A stretch of DNA of 64,000 bases from RGIG9041 sp045541455 (GTDB lineage Bacteria > Bacillota > Clostridia > Oscillospirales > QAKW01), in the NCBI GenBank assembly GCA_045541455.1, contig JAZQJA010000012.1:1-64000 (forward strand), given 5' to 3'. Shown here in pieces: positions 34,440 through 43,603 of this stretch. Each line of letters opens with the position of its first letter. Position 1 is the stretch's first letter. The notes below the pieces were generated by a model that made no database searches, was not told where the DNA came from, and worked only from the letters and a program-made list of their open reading frames with translations. The position numbers were made by a program, and so were the translations under genes.

Positions 34440-35413
34440 TCGATATAGTAAATATCGTCAGCAGGCAATTTGCCGCCGATTGATTTAGCTTGTGCTTCAA
34501 ACATTATCGAATAAAAAGTACTAAGAGCTGTTTTCATCTCTTCGCCCTTAACAAAGCAGAGATTGCAATTTGGAATTGCTTTCATAGCAATAGGTGCTTT
34601 TTCAAAAATTTTATGAGTTGCAATCATTTGTGAAGCGGGTTCTGTGTTCTCGACAACATAAGTTACAGATGCCTCGTATTCTTCGAGAAATTTGTTTAGT
34701 TCGTTGGGGTTATTTTCTGCAAAAGTTTTTGTAACTACAATACATCCTTGCACTAAAGAACCTTTTTGAGCAACCTTATCCCATTCGGAAGTAAGATCAA
34801 GTGCCACATTTAAATTTGTATTAGCAGTTTTAGCAATAGTAACCATAGGTTCAGGCAATACCGCAAGTTCTACCTTTCCTGCGGCAACAGCTGTACGAAG
34901 GTCTGCGGGAGCAGTATATGAAAAATCCAGAGTAATATCCTCGCCTATTTTAAGGCCGTTTTTCTCGCAAAGGAAGTTTGTAATATACTCAGGATTTGAG
35001 CCCTGGCCCGGAACATAAAGAGTTTTACCCTTAAGGTCGGCAAAACTTTTTACTGTATTACCGTTTTCAACAACATACAAAACGCCAAGAGTATTAAGGG
35101 CTGCAACCTTTACACCACCTTGTGTTTTATTGTAAACAACAGATGCAGCATTAGTTGGCAAAGCTGCGATATCAACTTCACCCTTTATTAAAGCGGCATT
35201 GATAACAGACGCATCTGTTTCCACAGAAATATTATAATTGAGTGCTGTTTTATCATTAGCATTGTCATCAATAAGTTTTGCCATGCCAAAACCGGTAGTA
35301 CCGTTAAGTACCATAACCTTGATTTCCTTTTCAGTATCAAGTTTGGGCGCGCACGCTACAAGCGATAAAGCGAGAGCAATTAAAACTGCAATTGCAATAA
35401 TTCTTTTTTTCAT
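34436..35413 (-). CDS. ABC transporter substrate-binding lipoprotein (SsuA/NMT1-like)
   Basis: Signal peptide with lipobox LVAC (Cys21), then a periplasmic-binding-type fold of the SsuA/THI5-NMT1 class: VMVLNGTTGFGMAKLID, GEVDIAALPTNAASVVYNK, KGKTLYVPGQGSNPEYI. 325 aa. The family covers sulfonates, thiamine pyrimidine and other small molecules; the sequence does not settle the substrate. AAGGAGAAAAC lies upstream of the ATG. Its neighbour upstream is a Crp/Fnr regulator, the likely controller. Confidence 0.87.
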   Translation of the reverse strand: MKKRIIAIAVLIALALSLVACAPKLDTEKEIKVMVLNGTTGFGMAKLIDDNANDKTALNYNISVETDASVINAALIKGEVDIAALPTNAASVVYNKTQGGVKVAALNTLGVLYVVENGNTVKSFADLKGKTLYVPGQGSNPEYITNFLCEKNGLKIGEDITLDFSYTAPADLRTAVAAGKVELAVLPEPMVTIAKTANTNLNVALDLTSEWDKVAQKGSLVQGCIVVTKTFAENNPNELNKFLEEYEASVTYVVENTEPASQMIATHKIFEKAPIAMKAIPNCNLCFVKGEEMKTALSTFYSIMFEAQAKSIGGKLPADDIYYID

Positions 35414-35425
35414 TTTGTTTTCTCC

Positions 35426-36076
35426 TTAATATTTTTCAAGCATTAATGCTTTATTTACTATTTTAATTGTTTCACCGTCACGCTCTATACAACCGTCTTT
35501 TTCAAAGTTGTCAAGCGCACGATATAAAGATGCCCTACCTATATTCAAAGTATCTGCAAGCGCTGCGAAACTGATATTCATTGTTACAGTATCACTTTGA
35601 TAGTCGGCAAGAAACACCGCCAACTTACGTTCTGTTGAGCCTGCCGTGAGATAAGTAATTTTCTTATTAAGATAGCATATTCTTCCGCTTAAAAATAAAA
35701 TATAGTTATACATAACCATTTTATCTGTTTCAAGCATTTTTTGAACAGTATCACGTTCTAAAAACAAAAGTTTTGCACTGCCTTTAGCATAAATACGGCT
35801 GACACGGTTACAGTCGGAAAACAAGCTTGCTACACCGAAAATACCGCCCGCCTCTATTTTTCGCAACAGCATACTGCGTTTACTATCAACCGAGCGTGCA
35901 TATACACAGCCCTCAATAACGATTGCCAGTTTATTTTCGACCGAAATTTCCTCCCCCGAATGAAAACAACATACTACGGCGCCTTTTGAACCCAACACCG
36001 TTGTCAGCGTTTTTTCTTCAGCACCCATAAAAAGCGGAGTTTTTGTTACTAAATCATAATATTTATCAGCATTCAT
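35426..36076 (-). CDS. Crp/Fnr family transcription regulator
   Basis: About 216 aa: an N-terminal cyclic-nucleotide-binding-like beta roll (TPLFMGAEEKTLTTVLGSKG, IVIEGCVYA, GGIFGVASLFSD) and a C-terminal winged helix (FAALADTLNIGRASLYRALDNFEKDGCI). It lacks the N-terminal Cys cluster of Fnr, so it is not an iron-sulfur oxygen sensor. I use the ATG at 36076 (AAGGATA upstream), not the upstream in-frame codons. A consensus promoter lies 40-70 bases upstream. With 12 bases to the binding-protein gene it is probably the first gene of the ABC operon and its regulator. Confidence 0.85.
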   Translation of the reverse strand: MNADKYYDLVTKTPLFMGAEEKTLTTVLGSKGAVVCCFHSGEEISVENKLAIVIEGCVYARSVDSKRSMLLRKIEAGGIFGVASLFSDCNRVSRIYAKGSAKLLFLERDTVQKMLETDKMVMYNYILFLSGRICYLNKKITYLTAGSTERKLAVFLADYQSDTVTMNISFAALADTLNIGRASLYRALDNFEKDGCIERDGETIKIVNKALMLEKY

Positions 36077-36118
36077 TATCCTTATCTCTTTCAAAATTGT
36101 ATCAAATGGGACATTTTT

Positions 36119-36147
36119 ATAATAAACTGTATATTGATATTTGTCAA
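36119..36147 (-). promoter_or_regulatory. Promoter of the Crp-ABC operon
   Basis: Read leftward: TTGACA at 36142-36147, a 17-bp spacer, TATTAT at 36119-36124. Confidence 0.8.
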
Positions 36148-36160
36148 TAGAAATAACAAA

Positions 36161-36192
36161 AAACGCTTTTACATTTTTATGCAAAAGCGTTT
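36161..36192 (-). terminator. Terminator of the FkbM gene
   Basis: Stem AAACGCTTTT / AAAAGCGTTT overlapping the stop codon, then a T-run leftward. Confidence 0.7.
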
Positions 36193-37219
36193 AAATAAAA
36201 TAATAGTTTAAATCCCAAGCGGGAATATAAGGGAAATGGCGAAGATACATTTTATAATCCGGATTTAGCGCAAGTATTTGTTTTGGTATTTCAAAGATGT
36301 CTTCACTACGGTGATAAGCCGCAATAGAAAGTTTGGGTTTGTAATTTTGTATAGTGAACCGTGCACCCATTATTGCCTGTTTTTCAGCACCTTCAACATC
36401 CATTTTTATAAAAGTTGCAGGAGAGCCATTTAATATGTTATCAACAGTATCTGTTTGCACCTTGATGCCGAGATTAGACACGTGCGAATTTCTTCTGCTT
36501 TGAGTATCAAAAGTTACAAAACCTGTTTTTTCCCAGATTGCAACATTTAAGCAGACAACATCACTCCCCACATTTTGCACAAGTTTCTTAAAGGACTTAC
36601 AGTCGGGTTCTACAGCGTATATTTTTTTAGCACCGCCTGCATAGTTTAGAAATTGTTGCACAGTATCACCGCGGTAAGCACCAAGGTCTAAATAAATTTC
36701 AGTATCAGTCAAGCGAAGTATATTTTCATACGCCTCAGAAACCTCTGTTTCACATCTGCACAGAGGAATGATATTCCCGCTCAATTTATAGGTGATTATA
36801 TCATCGAAAACCTCTGCTGATTTTTTATCGGCAAAGCGTGATTTTACAAAGTCAATTGACTCTTTGTTGGCACTGTAAAATTCTTTATCAAAAATATTTT
36901 CTCCAAAAACGGGAAGGTCGGGAGAAAAGAGTTGCTGTTCGTTTGAAATTCGCTTTATATTGTCCATAACCTCGGTAAGCTGTGTACCAAATGCTGTTAG
37001 AACAATAAAATCACCAAATATATTTTTGGCATCTGAATAGTTCATTAGTTTAAAACCGCGATAAGTTTTATCACGCACAAAACCGTCACTGACAAAAACT
37101 CCCGACACCGAAATGCCGAGAGTATTAAGTCTGTTAAATATTTTATCTGCACCGTTACCCATTCCATAAAGAAGAATAGGTTTTTTTGCAGTTTGTAAAT
37201 ATGTCCAAAGGTCTGTCAC
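36191..37219 (-). CDS. FkbM family methyltransferase
   Basis: 342 aa. N-terminal part (1-100) is a Rossmann-like nucleotide-binding region (PILLYGMGNGADKIFNRL). The C-terminal part is a FkbM-type SAM methyltransferase: IYLDLGAYRGDTVQQFL (SAM loop), IYAVEPDCKSF, and FIKMDVEGAEKQAIMGA. Such proteins usually O-methylate sugars of glycans or secondary metabolites; the acceptor is unknown. It overlaps the AI-2E transporter gene by 4 bases and ends at an intrinsic terminator. Confidence 0.85.
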   Translation of the reverse strand: MTDLWTYLQTAKKPILLYGMGNGADKIFNRLNTLGISVSGVFVSDGFVRDKTYRGFKLMNYSDAKNIFGDFIVLTAFGTQLTEVMDNIKRISNEQQLFSPDLPVFGENIFDKEFYSANKESIDFVKSRFADKKSAEVFDDIITYKLSGNIIPLCRCETEVSEAYENILRLTDTEIYLDLGAYRGDTVQQFLNYAGGAKKIYAVEPDCKSFKKLVQNVGSDVVCLNVAIWEKTGFVTFDTQSRRNSHVSNLGIKVQTDTVDNILNGSPATFIKMDVEGAEKQAIMGARFTIQNYKPKLSIAAYHRSEDIFEIPKQILALNPDYKMYLRHFPYIPAWDLNYYFI

Positions 37220-38358
37220 TCGATTATTTCCTCTTGTGTTTTTTCACAATTACGTGTAAATTCAGATGCAAGAACATATAAAATTGATGTAAATGGGACT
37301 GCAAACAGAGCACCGATAGGACCTAAAAGTCCGTTACCGATAATAACTGACAAAAGCACCCAAACACCAGGAAGCCCTACCTGACGTCCGACAACGCGTG
37401 GATATATAAAGTTACCTTCGAGTTGTTGAAGCACAACCAAAAATATTAAAAACCACAACGCTTTTATAGGGTCGGATATAAGTATAAGTAAAGCTGATAT
37501 TGCACCGCCTATCCATGCACCCAAAATTGGAATGAGTGCAAAAGTTCCAATTATCACAGATACAACAGGTGCATATGGTATTTGTAAAATAAGCATTCCA
37601 ACAAAACAAAGCAAACCTAGTATTACAGCCTCAATAAGCTGACCGCCGATAAAATTTGAAAAGGCTTTTGCAGAAAGATTTACAACACGGCTGGATGTAT
37701 TAAACATCTTTTCACTAAACAACGCTTTACAAAAACGTTTTATTTGACTTAAAATCAAATCCTTTTGTGCAAGAAAATACACCGAAAGAAAAATGCCAAG
37801 GAAAGTATTAACAATAGTTGCGATTACAGAACCGCCAAAAACACTTACTGAATTTATTACATTGCCGACATTATTTTTGATAATATCGGTAACTTTATCC
37901 AAGAAATTTTCACCGCCGAGTAGTATTTCCGAAATGCGTTCCGATGTCAAATTAAAGCGCTGCAATATTTCGCGAATAAAAACAAGCGCACGTTGTGTAA
38001 ATGCCGGAAGTCCCGCCGTTATTGCCGCAGCAGTTCTGCTTATTTGAGGGATAATGACCAAAAGCAAAATTGCAATTGCACCAAAAAACACTAAAAAGGT
38101 GGCAACAATAGAAAGAGTGCGCACTATTTTAGGATGCTGTTTTTTCTTGTTAATGAATACGAACACATTATTTTCAAAACGATTAACGAGAATTCCTAAA
38201 ATAAACGCAAGGCAAACACCCACAAGTATTGGTGTAAATACAGCTGCAACGCCTTTTACCCAGCCCATAACACTTTTAATATTAAGGGCAACAGTAAGCA
38301 TTGCAATTATTATTGCAGAAATACCGATTATTCTTTTAAAAGTCGTTTTGCTATTCAT
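37216..38358 (-). CDS. AI-2E/PerM family transporter
   Basis: Polytopic membrane protein (about eight segments) of the AI-2E exporter/PerM family, also called UPF0118. Seen: GLPAFTQRALVFIREIL, the large middle loop, and the C-terminal conserved IPYAPVVSVIIGTFALIPILGAWIGG and PRVVGRQVGLPGVWVL. About 380 aa. Most members are uncharacterised; some are Na+/H+ antiporters or exporters. I favour the ATG at 38358, 4 bases after the upstream stop codon. Confidence 0.86.
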   Translation of the reverse strand: MNSKTTFKRIIGISAIIIAMLTVALNIKSVMGWVKGVAAVFTPILVGVCLAFILGILVNRFENNVFVFINKKKQHPKIVRTLSIVATFLVFFGAIAILLLVIIPQISRTAAAITAGLPAFTQRALVFIREILQRFNLTSERISEILLGGENFLDKVTDIIKNNVGNVINSVSVFGGSVIATIVNTFLGIFLSVYFLAQKDLILSQIKRFCKALFSEKMFNTSSRVVNLSAKAFSNFIGGQLIEAVILGLLCFVGMLILQIPYAPVVSVIIGTFALIPILGAWIGGAISALLILISDPIKALWFLIFLVVLQQLEGNFIYPRVVGRQVGLPGVWVLLSVIIGNGLLGPIGALFAVPFTSILYVLASEFTRNCEKTQEEIIE

Positions 38359-38362
38359 AATT

Positions 38363-39493
38363 TTATCCAAAGAAATTTAATATTACACCACCGGCAATAA
38401 CAGATGCTATCTGACCTGAAACATTTGTACCGATTGAATGCATTAACAGAAAATTCTGATTGTCTTCTTCAAGTCCCATTTTGTGAATAACACGAGCAGA
38501 CATAGGAAATGCCGAAATGCCTGCCGCACCAATCATAGGATTTACTTTTTTCTTCGAGAAAATATTAATAAACTTTGCAAACATAACACCGCCGGCAGTA
38601 TCAAATATAAAGGCGATAAGGCCAAGGCCCAAAATCAGCAATGTTTCTTTCTTTAAAAACGCCTCTGCCTGCATCTTTGTAGAAACGCTGAGTCCCAACA
38701 ATAATGTAACAAGATTTGCCAGTACATTTTGTGCCGTTTCGGAAAGTGAGCGCAAAACACCGCACTCACGAATAAGGTTACCAAACATTAAAAAGCCGAT
38801 AAGGGAAACAGCTTTTGGAGCAACAATGCCCGTAACAACTGTTACAAGTATAGGAAACATAATTCTAGTAAGACGAGAGATGTCTTTTTCCTCATACTCC
38901 ATACGAATAAGACGTTCCTTTTTAGATGTCAAAAGACGAATAACCGGCGGCTGAACTATCGGAACCAATGCCATATAAGAATAAGCCGCAACAATGATAG
39001 CGCCTTGGTAACTCGAATTTAAATAGTTTGCTATGAATATAGATGTAGGACCATCCGCCGCACCGATTGCCGCGATTGACGCAGCATCGTTAGGTGAAAA
39101 GAAAAACGATGCAACAAACAAAGTGAAAAATATACCAAACTGTGCAGCTGCACCGAAAAGCATAAGTTTCGGGTTTGTCAAAAGCGGTCCAAAATCAATC
39201 ATAGCACCGATTCCGATGAAAAGGAGTAATGGAAAAAGTTCGTTTGCAATACCTGCATTGAACAGAAGGTCGATAACACCTTCTTCGCCTTCTCCCCCTT
39301 CGATTACCTGAGTTATTGCGCCTGAATTAGGCAAGTTGACTAAAATAGCGCCAAAGCCCATTGGCAATAGCAATGTTGGTTCCATTTCTTTCTTAATTGC
39401 AAGAAAAATAAGTGTACCACCGATAATCCACATAACAAGTTGTTGCCATGTGATATCAAACAAATTTTCGTAAAGAATAGAAAACAATTGCAT
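38363..39493 (-). CDS. Na+-translocating decarboxylase beta subunit (OadB/GcdB)
   Basis: Membrane subunit of the sodium-pumping biotin decarboxylases (oxaloacetate, methylmalonyl-CoA, glutaconyl-CoA). Seen: LLPMGFGAILVNLP, FIGIGAMIDFGPLL, the key ion-site region GAADGPTSIF, GNLIRECGVL and GAAGISAFPMSARVIHK. 376 aa. No carboxyltransferase, biotin carrier or gamma-subunit gene is in the window, so its partners are encoded elsewhere or it acts differently. Confidence 0.9.
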   Translation of the reverse strand: MQLFSILYENLFDITWQQLVMWIIGGTLIFLAIKKEMEPTLLLPMGFGAILVNLPNSGAITQVIEGGEGEEGVIDLLFNAGIANELFPLLLFIGIGAMIDFGPLLTNPKLMLFGAAAQFGIFFTLFVASFFFSPNDAASIAAIGAADGPTSIFIANYLNSSYQGAIIVAAYSYMALVPIVQPPVIRLLTSKKERLIRMEYEEKDISRLTRIMFPILVTVVTGIVAPKAVSLIGFLMFGNLIRECGVLRSLSETAQNVLANLVTLLLGLSVSTKMQAEAFLKKETLLILGLGLIAFIFDTAGGVMFAKFINIFSKKKVNPMIGAAGISAFPMSARVIHKMGLEEDNQNFLLMHSIGTNVSGQIASVIAGGVILNFFG

Positions 39494-39568
39494 TTTTTAT
39501 CTCCTAAATATTTTATTCGTTAATTAGAATATCAAATTTATATTAAAAAAGCAATATTTGTCAAAAAA

Positions 39569-41248
39569 TTATTTATTAACAAAATGATATGCTATGCGAG
39601 GAGAACCGTCCAAAAGATAAATTATTCCGCATTCGGTAAATCCGTTACGCTTGAATACATTTTGCATAGGAATGTTCTTATGATGTGTATCACCGCGTAC
39701 ATCCAGCCCAAATGTCTTTGTAAAGTCCAACATCTTGTCAGTAAGACGTTTTACACTTCCATCGGATGCAACACGGTGAATTGCAATATAGGGTTCTTCA
39801 TTAAGCCATTCACCGTTATCAATAACACGGTATGTAGGGTCTTCACCTTTACACAATACAAAAACACCGCAGATTTTATCATTATTAATACAAACATAAC
39901 TTTTCTGATCATCAATATCGTCTTTAATTGTTTGTATAGGTGGATGGTGTGTACCCCACTGGTCAGGGTTATCATTTTTTCTCATAAATTCACGCGCAGA
40001 TTCATAAATTTCACAAATACGCTCAAAATCACACTGTTTTGCCTTGCGTATACCAAAAGCCATATACTGAATAAGATCCTCTCTTAAATTATCAACTTCA
40101 CCGCGTATAACGCTGTAAAGCATACTTACAAGTTTAGCTTTTATATCAGCACCGCTATAGCCTTGTGCTGCCACATCAGCACCGTTAATTTTAAGATGGC
40201 TAAGCGTAAACGGTTCTTTTTTATTGATAATATCAAATACAATATCCCTTGCAGACGATGTATCATAACCAAAAGCTGCCCTAAAATCAAAAAAAGCAAG
40301 CATATTTTCTACACCATAAGTGAAAAGTTGACTTTTAAGTTTAGTTCTATCTTGCGTAAGGCTGATATTTTTGCTATCTAGTAAGAATTTTATAAGATTT
40401 TTAGATGTGTTTTTTAGTTTCAACGAATTTAGCGATGCAAGTTTATATGACTTTTCTTTGATATTATCAAGTATCAATGCAAGACGTATATCAACATTTG
40501 GCAATGCATTAGCTATAGAGTTAGCTAATTTTTGCAATGCGTGTTTTTCTGATATTTGTGCTAAATCAGGCAAAATTACACAAAACACATCAAAATAGTT
40601 ATACAACACTTTGTGTGCTGCTTTGCCTACTATTAATTTCGACAGTTCGGCAGTAATTCTTTCTCTTGCTATATTACAAAGCAGATGTTTATTTTTAAAT
40701 ATCGCCGATGCGGTGTTACTTTCTATTTCAAAATCAAGAGTTGCAGCAAACCGAAGAGCGCGTAAAATTCGCAAAGAGTCTTCCAAAAATCTTTTGTCAG
40801 GGTTCCCAACTGCACGTATAACTTTATTTTCTATATCTTCTTTTCCACCGAAAATATCAATAACGCCGCAAGTTTCATTAAACGCCATGGCATTTATTGT
40901 GAAATCACGACGCGAAAGATCATCTTCTATATTTGCAACAAAACTCACATTGTCCGGCCGACGATTGTCAGTGTAATCACCATCTGTACGAAAAGTTGTT
41001 ATTTCATAAGGTTTACCATCAACAATTGCTGTGACGGTACCATGTTTAATGCCCGTTTCTACATAACGTACACCGTTTTGACTAAGCACCGAAACTGTAA
41101 CATCGGGGGTACAGGACACCGCAATATCAATATCAGACACTTCGCGGCAAAGCAAACTGTCACGCACGCAACCGCCGACAGCATAAGCCTTATGACCGTT
41201 TGATTCAAACAGTGATATTAAGTTTTGTGAAGATTTATCTATACACAT
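39569..41248 (-). CDS. CCA tRNA nucleotidyltransferase fused to GNAT acetyltransferase
   Basis: 559 aa in one frame. Residues 1-390: class II CCA-adding enzyme with AYAVGGCVRDSLL, the metal Asp pair SDIDIAV, RRDFTINAMA and RFLEDSLRILRALRFA, followed by the helical neck/body. Residues 399-559: a GNAT N-acetyltransferase with RKAKQCDFERICEIYESA, DNPDQWG, ICGVFVLCKGEDPTY, IHRVASDGSVKRL and MQNVFKRNGFTECGIIY. The first part repairs tRNA 3' ends; the second would acetylate an unknown amine. Met396 with AGAGGAT 12 bases upstream could be an internal start for a separate GNAT. Confidence 0.87.
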   Translation of the reverse strand: MCIDKSSQNLISLFESNGHKAYAVGGCVRDSLLCREVSDIDIAVSCTPDVTVSVLSQNGVRYVETGIKHGTVTAIVDGKPYEITTFRTDGDYTDNRRPDNVSFVANIEDDLSRRDFTINAMAFNETCGVIDIFGGKEDIENKVIRAVGNPDKRFLEDSLRILRALRFAATLDFEIESNTASAIFKNKHLLCNIARERITAELSKLIVGKAAHKVLYNYFDVFCVILPDLAQISEKHALQKLANSIANALPNVDIRLALILDNIKEKSYKLASLNSLKLKNTSKNLIKFLLDSKNISLTQDRTKLKSQLFTYGVENMLAFFDFRAAFGYDTSSARDIVFDIINKKEPFTLSHLKINGADVAAQGYSGADIKAKLVSMLYSVIRGEVDNLREDLIQYMAFGIRKAKQCDFERICEIYESAREFMRKNDNPDQWGTHHPPIQTIKDDIDDQKSYVCINNDKICGVFVLCKGEDPTYRVIDNGEWLNEEPYIAIHRVASDGSVKRLTDKMLDFTKTFGLDVRGDTHHKNIPMQNVFKRNGFTECGIIYLLDGSPRIAYHFVNK

Positions 41249-41250
41249 AT

Positions 41251-42027
41251 TTACATTTGAGGTTTAGTTAAAAATGCACGAGTTTTATCACTCTGCGGAT
41301 TATCAAACACTTGTTCGGGTGTACCCATCTCCTCTATAACTCCGTCAGCCATAAATATTATTTTATCAGCGACAAGGCGCGCAAAATCCATTTCGTGAGT
41401 GACAACAATCATTGTGCGGTCAGAACTTTTTAGAGAACGAATTGCACGAAGAACCTCACCTGTAAGTTCGGGGTCAAGCGCTGATGTGGGTTCGTCAAAG
41501 CAAAGAATTTCCGGTCGCATAGCAAGTGCACGTGCAATTGCAACACGCTGTTGCTGACCGCCCGAAAGTTCGCACGGATATGCGCCCGCCTTATCCGACA
41601 GTCCAACAGTTTCTAACAATTCAAGAGCGTTTCGTTTTATTTCTTCTGCTTTAGCACGGCGCTGCTCTGAATTTTTAATCGATTTAAGATACAAAAGTTC
41701 GGGAGCTAAAGTTATATTTTTAATTACACTGTATTGAGGAAAAAGGTTAAAGGACTGAAAAACAAGACCAAAATTTAAAATCTTTTCACGAATTTGAACG
41801 TCAGTATATTTTTTTGCAGCGTCGTAAATTTCTTCGCCATTTAAATAAATAACGCCCGTGTCCGGTTTTTCAAGAAAGTTAAGGCAACGCAAAAGTGTAG
41901 TTTTACCGCTGCCTGACGAACCGATTATTGCAAGCACCTCGCCTTTTTCAAGTGAAAAATCAATTCCGCGCAAAACATTATTATCAGCGAAACTTTTTGT
42001 TATATTTTTAATTTCAAGTTGAGCCAT
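41251..42027 (-). CDS. Amino acid ABC transporter ATPase (GlnQ type)
   Basis: ATPase of a polar-amino-acid importer. Seen: Walker A GSSGSGKTTLLRCLNFLE, Q-loop VFQSFNLFPQY, signature LSGGQQQRVAIARAL, Walker B ILCFDEPTSALDPEL and MIVVTHEMDFAR. 258 aa. Third gene of a binding-protein/permease/ATPase operon; 4 bases after the permease gene. The CCA-GNAT gene follows 2 bases downstream, so it may be read through. Confidence 0.93.
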   Translation of the reverse strand: MAQLEIKNITKSFADNNVLRGIDFSLEKGEVLAIIGSSGSGKTTLLRCLNFLEKPDTGVIYLNGEEIYDAAKKYTDVQIREKILNFGLVFQSFNLFPQYSVIKNITLAPELLYLKSIKNSEQRRAKAEEIKRNALELLETVGLSDKAGAYPCELSGGQQQRVAIARALAMRPEILCFDEPTSALDPELTGEVLRAIRSLKSSDRTMIVVTHEMDFARLVADKIIFMADGVIEEMGTPEQVFDNPQSDKTRAFLTKPQM

Positions 42028-42031
42028 AATA

Positions 42032-42691
42032 TTAACCTCTATAATAATCGAGTTTTTTCTCTATATAGCCAAAAAGAAGAGTAAGCAAGCCGTTAAAGAG
42101 CAAATAGTAAACTGCCGTGAAGAAAAGCGGCCATATAATACCGTTTGCTTTAATAAAGCTCTGTCCTGCCCAAATGATTTCATATACGAGAATTATTCTG
42201 GCAAGAGATGTATCTTTAACAAGTGTTATTATTTCGTTTGACATTGGCGGAATTATGCGCTTAACAACCTGCATAAGTACAACCTTAAAAAACACCTGAG
42301 TTTTTGTAAGGCCCAAGACTTTGCCTGCTTCATACTGGCCTTGAGGTATACTTTCAATACCACCGCGATATATTTCAGAAAAATAACACGCATAATTTAA
42401 AATAAAACCTACAAGTACGGCAGTATTACGTCCGACCTCTCCTGTGCCCCAAATATTATAACCAAGCAATTTTCCAGGTCCGTAGTAGATTACTAAAAGT
42501 TGAAGCATAAGCGGTGTACCACGGATAACCCAAACCAAAACTTTTACCAAATATTTAAGAGGCTTAAATTTACTCATTGAGCCAAACGCTATAATAAGTC
42601 CAAGCGGTATTGCACCTATTAAAGTCATTGCAAATATTTCAAGAGTTTTTAAAAAGCCCTCATTTAAAGCGAAGATGACATCTTGCAACAT
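42032..42691 (-). CDS. Amino acid ABC transporter permease
   Basis: HisM/GlnP-type permease, about 219 aa, five membrane segments. Seen: FLKTLEIFAMTLIGAIPLGLI, VWVIRGTPLMLQLLVIYYGP, and the ATPase-contact loop YRGGIESIPQGQYEAGKVLGLTKTQVF. I choose the ATG at 42691 because GAGG lies upstream. A strong hairpin (42707-42736) separates it from the binding-protein gene. Confidence 0.92.
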   Translation of the reverse strand: MLQDVIFALNEGFLKTLEIFAMTLIGAIPLGLIIAFGSMSKFKPLKYLVKVLVWVIRGTPLMLQLLVIYYGPGKLLGYNIWGTGEVGRNTAVLVGFILNYACYFSEIYRGGIESIPQGQYEAGKVLGLTKTQVFFKVVLMQVVKRIIPPMSNEIITLVKDTSLARIILVYEIIWAGQSFIKANGIIWPLFFTAVYYLLFNGLLTLLFGYIEKKLDYYRG

Positions 42692-42706
42692 ATTTTTCCT
42701 CAATTC

Positions 42707-42736
42707 TCAAGGCAGGAAGAAATCTTCCTGCCTTGA
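42707..42736 (-). terminator. Hairpin between binding-protein and permease genes
   Basis: Perfect 14-bp inverted repeat TCAAGGCAGGAAGA / TCTTCCTGCCTTGA with no strong T-run. It is probably a partial terminator or mRNA stabiliser giving more binding protein than permease. Confidence 0.65.
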
Positions 42737-42755
42737 TATTAATAATAATATTAGA

Positions 42756-43547
42756 TTACTGAGCAATAATTGATTCTTGAACGCCGTATTTTTTAGCAGT
42801 TTCAATCATTGAACCATCTGCATAAGCAGCTTTAAAGAAATCGTTGAGTTTTTGAGCAAGGTCTGAGCCCTTTCTAAAACCAACACCATATTCCTCGGAG
42901 TTTAATGATACTGTATATGTAAGGTCTTCATAGTCTGTACCTTCACCTATTGTTGCGCCTGCCATAAGAAGATCAATAACACTTGCTTCTGATGTGCCTG
43001 TTGATACCTCTAAAAGTGTATCAGCCTGTGTTGCAGCCTCGATACATTTAATTTCGAGTTCGTCAAGAACTTTTTTACCTGCAGAGCCTGCCTCAACAAC
43101 AAAGCCTAGTTCTTTAATGCTGTCAACTGTTTGATATTTTTCGGCAACTTCCTTCTTAACAACAACTACCTGAGCGTTATTGCAGTAAGCATTTGATGTT
43201 TCCATTCCGGCTTTAACCTCGTCAGTAAGTGTCATACCGTTCCAAACACAGTCGATACCTTTATCATCAAGTTCAGCAATTTTATAATCCCAGTCAATTA
43301 TTTTAAATTCAACATTAACACCGAGATTTTCTGCAAAAGCTTTTGCCATATCAGCATCAAAGCCAACCCATTCGTTGTTTTCTTTATAGTCCATCGGTTT
43401 AAACTCTGTAATGCCTACAACAAGTGTGCCCTTGTCTTTTACATACTCTGCATCTGTCATATCAGCAGGTGCTTTTGAGCAAGAGCCAATCATACAAAGT
43501 GCAATAACAAGCACTGAAATAGCTGCAATAATTCTTTTCATTTTCAT
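42756..43547 (-). CDS. Amino acid ABC transporter substrate-binding lipoprotein
   Basis: Signal peptide with lipobox IGSC, then the bacterial extracellular solute-binding family 3 fold: GTLVVGITEFKPMDYKENNEWVGFDADMAKAFAENLG, WDYKIAELDDKGIDCVWNGMTLT. About 263 aa. The Glu-Phe-Lys-Pro and FDADMAKA motifs are those of polar-amino-acid binders; the exact amino acid is not decidable. The start is the ATG at 43547 with TAGGAG upstream. Confidence 0.9.
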   Translation of the reverse strand: MKMKRIIAAISVLVIALCMIGSCSKAPADMTDAEYVKDKGTLVVGITEFKPMDYKENNEWVGFDADMAKAFAENLGVNVEFKIIDWDYKIAELDDKGIDCVWNGMTLTDEVKAGMETSNAYCNNAQVVVVKKEVAEKYQTVDSIKELGFVVEAGSAGKKVLDELEIKCIEAATQADTLLEVSTGTSEASVIDLLMAGATIGEGTDYEDLTYTVSLNSEEYGVGFRKGSDLAQKLNDFFKAAYADGSMIETAKKYGVQESIIAQ

Positions 43548-43578
43548 TGTTTTTCTCCTATAAAACATAATACAAATT

Positions 43579-43598
43579 CACTTTATCGTGGTAAAGTG
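43579..43598. promoter_or_regulatory. Operator-like dyad before the amino acid ABC operon
   Basis: CACTTTA-6 bases-TAAAGTG, located about 5 bases downstream of the -10 box. It could be a repressor site or a leader hairpin. Confidence 0.5.
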
Positions 43599-43603
43599 TT
43601 ATC

